Below are positions 40,294 to 50,291 of a stretch of 64,000 nt of DNA, piece after piece. Position 1 is the stretch's first letter. Every line of letters begins with the position of its first letter. Below the pieces are notes generated by a model. It saw only the letters and a program-made list of their open reading frames with translations, was not told the DNA's origin and did no database searches. The DNA lies in contig JAZJXO010000009.1 of assembly GCA_040390855.1 (NCBI GenBank), forward strand, positions 1 to 64,000, written 5' to 3'. A program made the position numbers and the translations under genes. The DNA is from Parvibaculum sp040390855. Lineage in GTDB: Bacteria; Pseudomonadota; Alphaproteobacteria; Parvibaculales; Parvibaculaceae.

Positions 40294-41775
40294 ATGACGT
40301 TCAGCGCAAAGTCCCGCCGCGCTTCTTCCCGTTCTCTTTTAAGCAATGCTGCCGCTTTGGCGCTCATAGGATCAATCGGTTTTGCCGCGCCTGAGGCCTT
40401 CGCCGAAACCGCGCCGCTCAATGCGCCGACGGCTTTCAAATCCGAACTGTCAAATCTGCCGAGCTTTGCCGACCTCGTTGAAAAAGTCTCGCCCGCTGTC
40501 GTCAGCATCCGCGTTGTCGAAGAAGCCCCCGTTGAAGCGGAGGGCCAGCCCGATCTGCCTTTCCCGCCCGGCAGCCCCTTTGAAAAATTCTTCAAGCAGC
40601 TCCAGCCCAAAGACAAAGACGGCAAGCCGATGACACGCAAAGCCATGGCGCAGGGCTCCGGCTTCTTCATCTCCGCTGACGGCTATGTCGTGACGAACAA
40701 TCACGTCGTACAGGGCGGCAAGGAAATCACGGTCGTTGAAACAGACGGCACTGAATTGAAAGCAACGCTTGTTGGTCGCGACCCCAAGACCGATCTTGCG
40801 CTCATCAAAGTCAAAGTCGCAAAGCCGATGCCTTATGTGACCTTCGGCGACAGCGATAAAATGCGCGTCGGCGACTGGGTTCTGGCGGTGGGCAATCCCT
40901 TCGGCCTCGGCGGCACCGTGACCAGCGGCATCGTCTCGGCGCGTGGCCGCGAAATCGGCGCAGGCCCCTATGACGATTTTCTCCAGATCGACGCCTCCAT
41001 CAATCGCGGCAATTCCGGCGGCCCGACATTCGACATTCATGGCAATGTGATCGGCGTCAACACGGCGATCTATTCGCCCACAGGCGGCAGCGTCGGCATC
41101 GGCTTTGCGATCCCGTCGAAGATTGCCGAGAAGGTCATCAAGCAGTTGCGTGAAGACGGCAAGGTGACGCGCGGCTGGCTCGGCGTTGCCATTCAGCCCG
41201 TTGATGCCGATATGGTCACAAGCCTCGGTCTCGACAAACCCAAAGGCGCGCTCGTCGCCGAAGTCACGCCCGCCAGCCCCGCCGAAAAATACGGCATTCA
41301 GGCCGGCGACGTGATAATCAAAGTCAACGGGATCGAAATGGAAGACGTCCGCGCTGTGAGCCGCACTGTGGCGGACCTGAAACCCGGCACCTCGATCAAT
41401 GTCACCGTCTGGCGCGCAAGCAAGGCAAAAGACCTGAAGGTTGCGATTGAAGCCTTCCCCGACAAGCTCGATGAAGTCGCCGCAGCGGACGGTGCGCCCG
41501 ATGCGCAGAGCACAACCTCTGTTCTCGGCCTCGATCTCGCGAAAGCAGATGGTGGCGTGACGGTGCAGAATGTCGATCCGTCGAGCGAAGCCGCCGACAA
41601 AGGCATCCAGCCCGGCGACGTCATTATGAGCATTTCGAGTGTCGATGTGAAATCGCCCGCCGACGTGGTTGCAGGCGTGAAGGCGGCGGAGAAGGCAGGC
41701 AAGACATCCGTGATTCTGCGTCTCAGCACGCAGGAGCAAAAGCGCTTCGTCGCCCTGTCGATCAAGAAAGGCTGA
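40294..41775 (+). CDS. degP: Periplasmic Do-family serine protease DegP/HtrA
   Basis: Exported protease-chaperone for misfolded envelope proteins, 493 residues. Signal peptide (about 1-38), trypsin-like domain with catalytic His137 (TNNHVV), Asp167 (KTDLAL) and Ser241 (GNSGGP), then two PDZ domains (about 270-370 and 400-490). CAGGAG lies just upstream. Eight bases later a two-component system begins, in the same order as in rhizobial genomes, suggesting joint control of envelope stress responses. Confidence 0.95.
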   Translation: MTFSAKSRRASSRSLLSNAAALALIGSIGFAAPEAFAETAPLNAPTAFKSELSNLPSFADLVEKVSPAVVSIRVVEEAPVEAEGQPDLPFPPGSPFEKFFKQLQPKDKDGKPMTRKAMAQGSGFFISADGYVVTNNHVVQGGKEITVVETDGTELKATLVGRDPKTDLALIKVKVAKPMPYVTFGDSDKMRVGDWVLAVGNPFGLGGTVTSGIVSARGREIGAGPYDDFLQIDASINRGNSGGPTFDIHGNVIGVNTAIYSPTGGSVGIGFAIPSKIAEKVIKQLREDGKVTRGWLGVAIQPVDADMVTSLGLDKPKGALVAEVTPASPAEKYGIQAGDVIIKVNGIEMEDVRAVSRTVADLKPGTSINVTVWRASKAKDLKVAIEAFPDKLDEVAAADGAPDAQSTTSVLGLDLAKADGGVTVQNVDPSSEAADKGIQPGDVIMSISSVDVKSPADVVAGVKAAEKAGKTSVILRLSTQEQKRFVALSIKKG

Positions 41776-41783
41776 CGCAATCC

Positions 41784-42461
41784 ATGCGCATCCTTGTTAT
41801 TGAGGACGACCTCGAAGCGGCCGCCTATGTGGTGAGGGGGTTGCGCGAAAGCGGACACATTGTCGATCACGCGTCCGATGGCGACGAGGGCCTCACTCTC
41901 GCGCTGTCGGGCCCGTTCGATGTGCTGATCGTGGACCGTATGTTGCCCAAGCGCGACGGCCTGTCCGTCGTCTCGAAGCTCCGCGCCGAAAACATCCGCA
42001 CGCCTGTGCTCTTTCTCTCGGCGCTTGGTGAAGTGGACGACCGCATCATGGGCCTCAAGGCCGGTGGCGATGACTACCTGACAAAGCCCTATGCCTTCGC
42101 CGAACTTCTCGCCCGCATCGAAGTGCTGGTGCGCCGCTCAAATCCCGAACAGGTACGAACGCGGCTCACCGTGGGGGATCTTGAAGTCGATCTTCTCGCC
42201 CGCAAGGTGACCCGTGGCGGTCAGGAAATCGACCTCCAGCCGCGCGAATTCCGCCTGCTCGAATATATGATGAAACATGCGGGGCAGGTCGTCACACGGA
42301 CTATGTTGCTTGAGAACGTATGGGAGTATCATTTCGACCCACAGACAAATGTGATCGACGTGCATATCTCGCGGCTCCGGGCGAAGATCGACAAAAACTT
42401 CAAACAGCCGCTTCTGCACACGATCCGAGGGGCCGGATATTCATTACGTGCTGCCGATTAA
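41784..42461 (+). CDS. OmpR-family response regulator (degP-linked)
   Basis: 225-residue regulator: receiver with acidic pair near residues 8-9, phospho-acceptor Asp51 in IVDRMLPKRDG and the conserved Lys in YLTKPYAFAELLARI; winged helix with LQPREFRLLEYMMKHAGQVVTRTMLLENVWEYHFDPQTNVIDVHISRLRAKID. The TctD/QseB type of Hyphomicrobiales found between degP and glnE. It overlaps the kinase gene by 14 bases. Target genes unknown; degP directly upstream is an obvious candidate. Confidence 0.92.
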   Translation: MRILVIEDDLEAAAYVVRGLRESGHIVDHASDGDEGLTLALSGPFDVLIVDRMLPKRDGLSVVSKLRAENIRTPVLFLSALGEVDDRIMGLKAGGDDYLTKPYAFAELLARIEVLVRRSNPEQVRTRLTVGDLEVDLLARKVTRGGQEIDLQPREFRLLEYMMKHAGQVVTRTMLLENVWEYHFDPQTNVIDVHISRLRAKIDKNFKQPLLHTIRGAGYSLRAAD

Positions 42462-43851
42462 TCTCCTCAAGACATCGACCTTCAGGCTCGCCGTCCTGTA
42501 TCTGGGGCTGTTCGCAGCCTCGGCGATCCTGTTGCTTGCCTATGTCTATTGGAACACGGCAGGCTTTCTCGTGCGCCAGACGGACGAAGCTGTGCAGGCC
42601 GAGATCACCGGCTTGGCCGAGCAATATGCGCAAGGTGGCTTACCGCTTCTCGTCCACACGGTCATCCAGCGTTCGCGCGATCCCGGCGAGAGCCTTTATC
42701 TCGTACTCGATCCTGCGGGTCAGGTGCTCGCAGGCAATCTCGACGTGCGGCCCAATGTGCAGCCCGGTTCGGACGGCTGGATGGATTTCATTTACAGTCG
42801 CCGCACACTCACAGGCGTCGAACTCAAAGCCGCCCGCGCCCGCGCCTTCGTGCTTGCCGAGGGTTTCTACCTTCTCGTCGGCCGCGATGTGCAGGAGCGG
42901 CGCGAGATCGAAAGCCTCATCACCAGCGCCCTCATCTGGGCCATCGCACTCACAGTGATGCTCGGCCTTGTCGGCGGTCTCTTTATGAGCCGCAACATGC
43001 TCGCCCGCGTCGATGCGATCAACAAATCGAGCAAAGACATCATGGGCGGCGACCTCTCGCGCCGTCTGCCCATTGCCGGCACAGGCGACGAGATCGACCA
43101 GCTCGGCCAGAACCTCAACGCCATGCTCGACCAGATCGAAGCCCTGATGATCGGTATGCGTCAGGTGACGGATAATGTCGCGCATGACCTGCGCAGTCCC
43201 CTGAACCGGATGCGCAACCGGCTCGAAGTGACGCTGCTTCAGGACATGTCACCCGACGAATACCGCAACGTGCTGGAATGCACGATCACCGAAGCCGATC
43301 ACCTGCTCACCACATTCAACGCGCTCCTGATGATCGCCCGTGCCGAGGCCGGTTCTTTGCGTGAGAGCATGACCAACGTGGATGCCTCGGCCATTGCACG
43401 TGACGCGGCAGAACTTTACGAGCCCGTCGCCGAAGAAAGCGGCTTCAAAATCCACGTCGACGTTACCGACGGGCTCCATGTGCGCGGCAATCGTGAACTT
43501 CTCTCGCAGGTGCTGACAAACCTCATCGACAATGCGATCAAGCATGGCAGACCGGCAGATGAAGCCGGACCCGATAACGATCTGCCTGTCATCGAAATCT
43601 CTGTGTATCTCGACGTCGATGGCCGCGTCGCAATGAGCGTGGCCGATAATGGACCGGGTATTCCCGAACACCAGCACACCCGTGTGCTGGAACGCTTCGT
43701 GCGGCTGGAGGCAAGTCGCAACACACCGGGCAGCGGTCTGGGCCTCAGCCTCGCTGCCGCCGTCGCGCGCCTTCATGGCGGTCGTATCGACTTCTCAGAC
43801 AATGCGCCGGGCCTGCGCGCCAGGCTCACATTGCCCCTCGTCTCCGCCTGA
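42448..43851 (+). CDS. Sensor histidine kinase (degP-linked)
   Basis: 467-residue membrane kinase, GTG start. Two membrane segments (about 13-33 and 156-178) bound a periplasmic domain of about 120 residues; HAMP follows, then the H box in VTDNVAHDLRSPLNRMRN and the ATPase domain (LTNLIDNAIKHG, DNGPGIPE, GSGLGLSLAAA). Partner of the overlapping response regulator. The signal is unknown; proximity to DegP suggests envelope stress. Confidence 0.92.
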   Translation: MLPINLLKTSTFRLAVLYLGLFAASAILLLAYVYWNTAGFLVRQTDEAVQAEITGLAEQYAQGGLPLLVHTVIQRSRDPGESLYLVLDPAGQVLAGNLDVRPNVQPGSDGWMDFIYSRRTLTGVELKAARARAFVLAEGFYLLVGRDVQERREIESLITSALIWAIALTVMLGLVGGLFMSRNMLARVDAINKSSKDIMGGDLSRRLPIAGTGDEIDQLGQNLNAMLDQIEALMIGMRQVTDNVAHDLRSPLNRMRNRLEVTLLQDMSPDEYRNVLECTITEADHLLTTFNALLMIARAEAGSLRESMTNVDASAIARDAAELYEPVAEESGFKIHVDVTDGLHVRGNRELLSQVLTNLIDNAIKHGRPADEAGPDNDLPVIEISVYLDVDGRVAMSVADNGPGIPEHQHTRVLERFVRLEASRNTPGSGLGLSLAAAVARLHGGRIDFSDNAPGLRARLTLPLVSA

Positions 43852-43896
43852 TCAAATCTGCTAGTTTCACGCGCAGTCTGAACGGGGAGAGCGGAT

Positions 43897-46848
43897 TTGA
43901 GCAGCACATTGCGTGAGCGGGCGACAGAAACGCCGAAGCCATATGACATCGAGCGTGCACATGTCGAATGGCAGGATCTCGCGCAATCGGTTGCAGGGGT
44001 CGACGACAGCACCTTGCGTAAGAAAATCGAAAAGCTTCTCGCCGACAAAAAAACCCGCGCCATCCTCGAAGCCGTTTTCGGCAATTCGTCTTTTCTCACG
44101 CGCATCATCCGCCGCCATCCCGACTGGCTGCCGCGTCTCGTCGATGCCGCGCCGGAAGTGACGCTTGCCGATTTGCTCGCCCGCACGCGCGCCGCTTCCG
44201 CCCTCGCCACACAAGCCGAACTGATGCAGGCACTGCGCATCGCCAAAGCAGAAGCGTCCCTTCTTATCGCGCTCTCCGACATCACCGGCGTGTGGCCGCT
44301 CGAAACCGTCACCAGAGCCCTGAGCGATTTCGCCGACGCCGCCGTCATCGCCGCCATCGAATGGCTGTTGCGTGACGCCGCCCGTCGCGGTCAGGTGCTC
44401 GCAGATGCCAAAGGATTGACTGCCGCCGACAGCGGCCTCGCCGTTCTCGGTATGGGAAAATACGGTGGCTTCGAACTCAACTATTCAAGCGACATCGACA
44501 TTGTCGTTTTCTACGAACCTCAGCAACTGCCGCTGAAAGACGGGCTCGACCATGGCGAGTTCTTCGTCAGGCTCACCAAGGCGCTTGTTAAAATCATGCA
44601 GGAGCGTAATGACGAAGGCTATGTCTTCCGCACCGACCTGCGGCTGCGCCCCGATCCCGGCGGCACGCCCATCGCCGTGTCGCTGCCTGCTGCCGAAAAC
44701 TATTATGAAAGCCGTGGCCAGAACTGGGAACGCGCTGCCTTCATCAAAGCCCGCGCCGTCGCCGGAGATTTTCAGGCGGGCGAGCGCTTTCTGAAAATGC
44801 TCACGCCTTATATCTGGCGCAAAAATCTGGACTACGCGGCCATCGACGACATCCACTCGATGAAGCGGCAGATCCACGCTGTCGGTGGCCACAGTGTCAT
44901 CGCAGTGGCAGGCCACAATATCAAACTCGGACGCGGCGGCATCCGCGAGATCGAGTTCTTTGTCCAGACGCAGCAGCTCATCGCCGGTGGCCGCGACCGC
45001 GAATTGCGCGGACGTCAAACCGTGCTGATGCTGGACGAACTTGCGAAGAAACAATGGATCGCGCCTGAAGCGGCAGAGGAGATGAAAGCCGCCTATCGTT
45101 TCTTTCGCGGCCTCGAACACCGCTTGCAAATGATTGCCGACGAGCAAACCCACACATTGCCGCGCAGCGATCAGGGCCTCGATCATATCGCCTGCTTCTA
45201 CGGCTTTCCGTCCCGCGACGCCTTTGCCGAAGTCCTCACCGGCCACATGCGCCGCGTGCAAGGCCACTACGCCAAACTTTTCGAAACCGCACCGCCCCTG
45301 GGCGAGGGCGGCAGCCTTGTTTTCACCGGCACGGAAGACGATCCCGAAACGCTCGAAACCCTGCGCGGCATGGGCTTCACGCATGTCTCCGACATGGCGG
45401 CGACCATTCGCGGCTGGCACACGGGCCGCTTTGCCGCCACCCGCAGCCCGCGCTCGCGCGAGCTTCTCACCTCGCTGATGCCCGCATTGCTCAAAGCCTT
45501 GTCGCGCACATCAAATCCTGACACTGCCTTCACCCGTTTCGATCAGTTCCTCACCAAACTCGGCGCTGGCGTCCAGCTTTTCTCGATGCTCTATTCCAAT
45601 ACCGGCCTGCTTGATCTGATCGCGGGCATTTGCGGCACAGCACCGCGTCTGGCGTCCTACCTCGCACAAAACCCCGCCGTGCTCGAAGCCGTTGTGGACC
45701 CCAATTTTTTCACGCTGATCCCGAATGCCAAATCGCTGCACGAGGCGCTGGAAAGTTCACTGAGCCACGCCCGCGACTATCAGGACGTGCTCGACTTCGC
45801 CCGCATCTTCGCCCGTGAACATCGCTTCCGCCTTGGTGTGCGCGTGCTATCGGGCAATTCCGACGCCGAGGAAGTCGGCCCCGCTTACGCAATGCTCGCA
45901 TCTGAACTCGTCGTCGCGCTCGCCGTTGCCGCCGAACAAAATGTCGTCGAACGCTTTGGCCGCATGAAAACCGGCTCCGCCGCTGTCGTCGCGATGGGCA
46001 AACTCGGCAGCGAGGAAATGAGCGCGACCTCCGACATCGATCTGATCGTGATCTATGATGTCAAAGATCCCGACGAGCAATCGGACGGCGCGAAGCCTCT
46101 CTTCGCCTCGCAGTATTATGCCCGTGTCTCGCAGCAACTGATCGGCGCGCTCACCGCCCCGACAACGGAAGGAAAACTCTATGAAGTCGATCTGCGCCTG
46201 CGCCCGTCTGGGAATTCCGGCCCCATTGCCACGCATCTGAACAGCTTTGTTTCCTATCAGGCAAAGGAAGCCTGGACATGGGAACATATGGCGTTGACCC
46301 GCGCCCGCGTGCTCACCGGCCCCGATGCACTGAAGACCCGCATCCGAAAAGCCATTGACGACACGCTGCGCCGCCCGCGCGACATCGGTAAAACCGCTTT
46401 CGACATTGCCGACATGCGCGAACGTGTCGAGCGCGAGTTTCCGAGCAAAGACCCGTGGAACCTCAAATATGTGCGCGGCGGTCTGCTCGATCTCGAATTC
46501 ATCTGCCAATACCTCCAACTCGTCCATGGAAACAAACATCCCGAAGTGCTGCAAACCCACACGCGCAATGCATATCTCCGCATCGCCGAGGCGCGTCTGC
46601 TGCCGCCCGAAACATCCGCCATGCTCGTCGAGGCCATTGCGCTGACGCATAATCTCACGCAGGTCGTGCGCATCTGCGTGGAAGGTGATTTCAAACCTGA
46701 AGAGGCAACGCCAAGCCTCAAGGGCCTTCTCGCCCGTGCAGGCAATGCGCCGAACTTCGAAGTGCTCGACGCCCAGCTCCGCGAAGCACAGGCCAATGTC
46801 TACGCCGCCTTCACTGCGATTGTCGTGGCTGCGGCGACCCCGCAATAA
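43897..46848 (+). CDS. glnE: Glutamine synthetase adenylyltransferase/adenylyl-removing enzyme
   Basis: Bifunctional enzyme that adenylylates (C-terminal domain) and deadenylylates (N-terminal domain) glutamine synthetase in response to PII and glutamine. 983 residues with two nucleotidyltransferase domains, each with a DxD pair: NYSSDIDIVVFY in the N half and MSATSDIDLIVIYD in the C half, and the segments GGIREIEFFVQTQQL and RGGLLDLEFICQYLQL after each. Start is TTG with GGGGAG upstream. Follows the kinase gene by 45 bases. Confidence 0.95.
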   Translation: MSSTLRERATETPKPYDIERAHVEWQDLAQSVAGVDDSTLRKKIEKLLADKKTRAILEAVFGNSSFLTRIIRRHPDWLPRLVDAAPEVTLADLLARTRAASALATQAELMQALRIAKAEASLLIALSDITGVWPLETVTRALSDFADAAVIAAIEWLLRDAARRGQVLADAKGLTAADSGLAVLGMGKYGGFELNYSSDIDIVVFYEPQQLPLKDGLDHGEFFVRLTKALVKIMQERNDEGYVFRTDLRLRPDPGGTPIAVSLPAAENYYESRGQNWERAAFIKARAVAGDFQAGERFLKMLTPYIWRKNLDYAAIDDIHSMKRQIHAVGGHSVIAVAGHNIKLGRGGIREIEFFVQTQQLIAGGRDRELRGRQTVLMLDELAKKQWIAPEAAEEMKAAYRFFRGLEHRLQMIADEQTHTLPRSDQGLDHIACFYGFPSRDAFAEVLTGHMRRVQGHYAKLFETAPPLGEGGSLVFTGTEDDPETLETLRGMGFTHVSDMAATIRGWHTGRFAATRSPRSRELLTSLMPALLKALSRTSNPDTAFTRFDQFLTKLGAGVQLFSMLYSNTGLLDLIAGICGTAPRLASYLAQNPAVLEAVVDPNFFTLIPNAKSLHEALESSLSHARDYQDVLDFARIFAREHRFRLGVRVLSGNSDAEEVGPAYAMLASELVVALAVAAEQNVVERFGRMKTGSAAVVAMGKLGSEEMSATSDIDLIVIYDVKDPDEQSDGAKPLFASQYYARVSQQLIGALTAPTTEGKLYEVDLRLRPSGNSGPIATHLNSFVSYQAKEAWTWEHMALTRARVLTGPDALKTRIRKAIDDTLRRPRDIGKTAFDIADMRERVEREFPSKDPWNLKYVRGGLLDLEFICQYLQLVHGNKHPEVLQTHTRNAYLRIAEARLLPPETSAMLVEAIALTHNLTQVVRICVEGDFKPEEATPSLKGLLARAGNAPNFEVLDAQLREAQANVYAAFTAIVVAAATPQ

Positions 46849-47097
46849 CCCCGCGTAATAACCCACGCAACAAACAAAGTGGCCAACTCCTTGCAAAACT
46901 CTCCTGCCGGTCAGGGTGGGTCATGTCTAACAGCATGATCCATGCGTCGTGGAAAGCAGCGCCATCCCTGCATATTTGTGGTTAACGACATATTTGCGCC
47001 GGTGCAGCTATGTCGTTGTTTTCGGCAGATGCGTGCCATTGCGGTACGCTTTCGTCCGGAGTCCGCGCGAGCGGCATGTTGAGTTGGGACAGGTTTG

Positions 47098-48720
47098 ATG
47101 GAGCGCCATGACGCAATCGTCATCGGTGGGGGCATAAATGGCCTCACGGCTGCCGCGTATCTCGCGCGCGCAGGCGTCGACGTATTGCTTGTCGAGCGCA
47201 ACGAGCGGCTGGGGAGCGCCGCAGCGGGCTATGACATCCGCCCCGATTTCCACATGCCGCGTTTTGCGTTGGGCCTGGTCAACATGCCCGCGCATACGGT
47301 TTCTGATCTGGAACTCACAAAATTCGGCCTCCGCCTCATGCGCGTTGACAGCGGTGTCAGCCTCACGGGCGACGGGCGCTATCACGCGAATTACCGTGAC
47401 GGGTTGATGCATCGTCGCGAGCTTGCGCGTCACTCCGCCAATGACGCCGACGCATGGACGCGTTTTCGCCGCGACATGCTCAGGGCCAATCGTGCATTGC
47501 GTGAGGTTCTGGCCCATCCGATGCGCGATCCCTCGCGCCGCTCGCTCGCCGTCTTCCGCGCGCTCCTCGGCAGCGCCGACAAAGTGGCGTCGAAACCGAC
47601 AGACGATCTCCACGATCTGCTGCGTCTCTGGTCGATGCCGCTTGCCGATTTTCTCGACAGTTATTTTTCATCCGATCTCGTGAAGCTCCACCTCGCGGCC
47701 AAGGCGCTCGCAGGCACAACGCTCGGACCCTGTTCGCCATCGAGTGCGCGTTTTCTGATGAACGCCTTTACAAACGAGACCGAAGGCGCATCCGGCGGTG
47801 CGCCCGCGTCCGTCATCGCGATGGGCGGACCCGAAGCGGTGGCCAATGCGCTCGCCGCCTCCATCGAGGCTTATGGCGGTCGTGTGCGCACCGAGGCTGA
47901 GGTTACCGACGTCATCCTGCGTGACGGCAAAGCACGCGGTGTCGCGCTCGCCGATGGTGCCGAAATCTACGCCAATGCCATTCTTTCCGACCTCGACCTC
48001 AAGCGCACTTTCCTCGCGCTCTTCCCGTGGAAGGAATTGCCCAAAGGCTTCGTCGAGCGCGTCGGTCGCTTCCGAATGCGCGGCGTGACGGCCAAGGTCA
48101 ATCTGGCACTCGATGCAATGCCGGACTTCCCTGCCTTGCCCGATGGCTGCCCCGCGCTACAAGGCGGACTTACTTTTGCTGGGCCCATGATGTCGCTCGA
48201 ACGCGCCTTCGATGATTGGCGCGACCACCTGCCGCCGCGCCTGCCGCTCATCGAAGCGCTGATCCCGTCCATGGTCGATCACTCGCTCGCGCCTATGGGC
48301 CAGCATGTTATGTCGGTCGCCGTCCACTACGTGCCGGAGTTCCTGCATGACGGTCCGTGGACAACCGAGCGCCGCGACCAATTCACAGATCTCGTGATCT
48401 CCGAAATCGCCGCCCACAGTCCCGACTTCAAGGACAAGATTCTCTCCACCGAAACGCTCGTGCCGCCCGACATCGAAAGCGAAGTCGGCTTGACGGCGGG
48501 TGACTTCGAGCAGGGCGAGATGACGCTCGACCAGATGTTTTTCAACCGGCCTATGCCGGGCCTTGCCGGCTATGACACGCCGATTGGAAATTTCTATCTC
48601 TGCTCCGGCAGCGCCCATCCCGGTGCGCTCGAAGCGGGCGGGGCAGGGGCGGGGGCCGCGCAGCGCGTGGCGACCGCGCTTGGCCGTGGCGCGATCCATC
48701 GAAAAGGATCAGTGCAATGA
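47098..48720 (+). CDS. PYROXD2-like FAD oxidoreductase 1 (phytoene desaturase superfamily)
   Basis: 540-residue flavoprotein. N-terminal FAD site IVIGGGINGLTAAAYLARAGVDVLLVE, the mid segment GGPEAVANALAASIEAYGGRVRTEAEVTDVI, and the C-terminal motif FYLCSGSAHPGALEAGGAGAG. PYROXD2/CrtI relatives catalyse desaturations or amine oxidations; no carotenoid genes are near. It starts at ATG (TTG immediately before is a possible alternative). Its stop overlaps the start of a second, similar oxidoreductase by 4 bases, and a GcvT-like gene follows, so all three form one operon. Confidence 0.88.
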   Translation: MERHDAIVIGGGINGLTAAAYLARAGVDVLLVERNERLGSAAAGYDIRPDFHMPRFALGLVNMPAHTVSDLELTKFGLRLMRVDSGVSLTGDGRYHANYRDGLMHRRELARHSANDADAWTRFRRDMLRANRALREVLAHPMRDPSRRSLAVFRALLGSADKVASKPTDDLHDLLRLWSMPLADFLDSYFSSDLVKLHLAAKALAGTTLGPCSPSSARFLMNAFTNETEGASGGAPASVIAMGGPEAVANALAASIEAYGGRVRTEAEVTDVILRDGKARGVALADGAEIYANAILSDLDLKRTFLALFPWKELPKGFVERVGRFRMRGVTAKVNLALDAMPDFPALPDGCPALQGGLTFAGPMMSLERAFDDWRDHLPPRLPLIEALIPSMVDHSLAPMGQHVMSVAVHYVPEFLHDGPWTTERRDQFTDLVISEIAAHSPDFKDKILSTETLVPPDIESEVGLTAGDFEQGEMTLDQMFFNRPMPGLAGYDTPIGNFYLCSGSAHPGALEAGGAGAGAAQRVATALGRGAIHRKGSVQ

Positions 48721-50291
48721 GCCTCTCTGATCATCACTTCGATGCCATCGTCATCGGCGCCGGTCACAACGGCCTGATCGCGGCAAGCTATATGGCAAAG
48801 GCCGGTCGCCGTGTGCTGCTGCTCGAAGCGTCGACGCGTCTCGGCGGCGCGTTGATCACGGCGGAAGTCTCGCCTGACTATCACGTCTCCACGGCCGCGC
48901 ATCTGCTCGATGCCCTGCCGCGCCGTATAGAAAAAGATTTGAAACTTGTGAAGCACGGGCTGCGCTATGCCACGCGCAATCTGCAAACCATCCTGCTTGA
49001 CCACGACCTCAACCACCTCAGGCTTTCGACCAAACGCGCCGACCTCGACATTCTCCGTGGCCACAGTCCGGCAGATGCTGCGGCCTATCCCGCTTTCGTT
49101 GCGCGCATGAAATCCTATGTGGCAGTCCTTGGTCCGCTGCTCCATGACGTGCTGCCTGACAGCGCGCCGGAGCCTCTGACCAAACGCTTGCGTCGCCTCG
49201 TCTGGCGTGCCGAACGTCTCGGGCCTGAAACGCTCGAAGATCTGATGCGCCAGCTTCCGGGCAGCATAGGCGATCTGCTCGACGATACGTTTGAAACTGC
49301 GCTCTTGAAAGGTGCGCTCGCGCTCGACGCCGTCATCGGCGGCGGGCAGGGGCCCTATTCGCCGGGCACAGCGCTCAGTGCCATCATGCGGCGTGGATTG
49401 CGGTCCTTGTCCAATGGTCCGCATGTCATCGAAGGCGGCCTCGGCGGCTTCACTGACGCCTTGTCGGCCTCTGCCGCGAATTTCGGCGTTGTCATCAAAA
49501 CGGCAACGGAGGTCAAACGCATTATCATCGTCGGCGGCACAGTGCAGGGCGTCGAAACACAAACCGGCGACGTCTTCCAGGCACCGCTTGTCCTGTCCAG
49601 TGCCCATCCGCGCGAAACGATGCTCGATCTCGTCGGCGCGCAATATCTCGACGCGGGATTGGTGAAGCAACTTGCCGGCATCGTCGATACAGGCGCAACG
49701 GCCAAGCTCAATCTCTCACTCGACGGTCTGCCCACCATACAGGGTCTCTCGCCGCAGGAGCACGGCGCGCGCTTCCTCATCGCGCCGTCATTGGTCGCGC
49801 TCGACAATGCCTATAGCGATTTCAAGCATGGCGGCTTTGCCTCCACCTTGTCACTCGAAATGACAATACCGAGTGTCACCGATGCGCCGCTCGCCCCTTC
49901 GGGCCAACATGTCATGTCGATCATCGTGCAATATGTGCCCTATGAAGTGAATGGCGGCTGGGCGGGCGCTCGCGACCGTTTGGTTGATCGCGTCATCGAA
50001 ACCATTGCCGACTACGCGCCCGATCTGCGCGACCGCATCGTTGCGGGCGAGCTGATGTTGCCGCAGGATTTCGAGCGCAAGTTTGGCCTCGCCAATGGCG
50101 GCTGGTATCATGGTGATATGCGCCTCGATCAGCTTCTCACCTCGCGTCCCGCGCCCGCTCTCGCGCGCTATGCCACGCCCGTGCGCGGGCTTTACCTCTG
50201 CGGCGCTGGCAGCCATCCGGGCGGTGGCATCTGCGGTCTGCCGGGTGAATATGCGGCCCGCCTCGCGCTTTCCGAGGGAGGCCGCGCATGA
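48717..50291 (+). CDS. PYROXD2-like FAD oxidoreductase 2
   Basis: 524-residue flavoprotein related to the preceding gene (FAD site VIGAGHNGLIAASYMAKAGRRVLLLE, GGLGGFTDALSASAANFGVVIKTATEVKRI, C-terminal GLYLCGAGSHPGGGICGLPGEYAA). The C-terminal GxGSHPGG(G) form is that of canonical PYROXD2, whereas gene 1 has the variant GSAHPGALEAGG. The two probably arose by duplication and may form a heteromer. Translationally coupled to both neighbours by ATGA overlaps. Confidence 0.9.
   Translation: MSLSDHHFDAIVIGAGHNGLIAASYMAKAGRRVLLLEASTRLGGALITAEVSPDYHVSTAAHLLDALPRRIEKDLKLVKHGLRYATRNLQTILLDHDLNHLRLSTKRADLDILRGHSPADAAAYPAFVARMKSYVAVLGPLLHDVLPDSAPEPLTKRLRRLVWRAERLGPETLEDLMRQLPGSIGDLLDDTFETALLKGALALDAVIGGGQGPYSPGTALSAIMRRGLRSLSNGPHVIEGGLGGFTDALSASAANFGVVIKTATEVKRIIIVGGTVQGVETQTGDVFQAPLVLSSAHPRETMLDLVGAQYLDAGLVKQLAGIVDTGATAKLNLSLDGLPTIQGLSPQEHGARFLIAPSLVALDNAYSDFKHGGFASTLSLEMTIPSVTDAPLAPSGQHVMSIIVQYVPYEVNGGWAGARDRLVDRVIETIADYAPDLRDRIVAGELMLPQDFERKFGLANGGWYHGDMRLDQLLTSRPAPALARYATPVRGLYLCGAGSHPGGGICGLPGEYAARLALSEGGRA

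Noticed and set aside
40450..41739. Minus-strand open frame of about 430 codons opposite degP
   Set aside because: Shadow of GC-rich third positions; the degP catalytic triad and PDZ domains are clear on the plus strand.
46849..47097. Spacer between glnE and the first PYROXD2-like gene as a tRNA or ncRNA site
   Set aside because: No cloverleaf, T-loop motif or hairpin with T-run could be found; it is treated as plain promoter/spacer.
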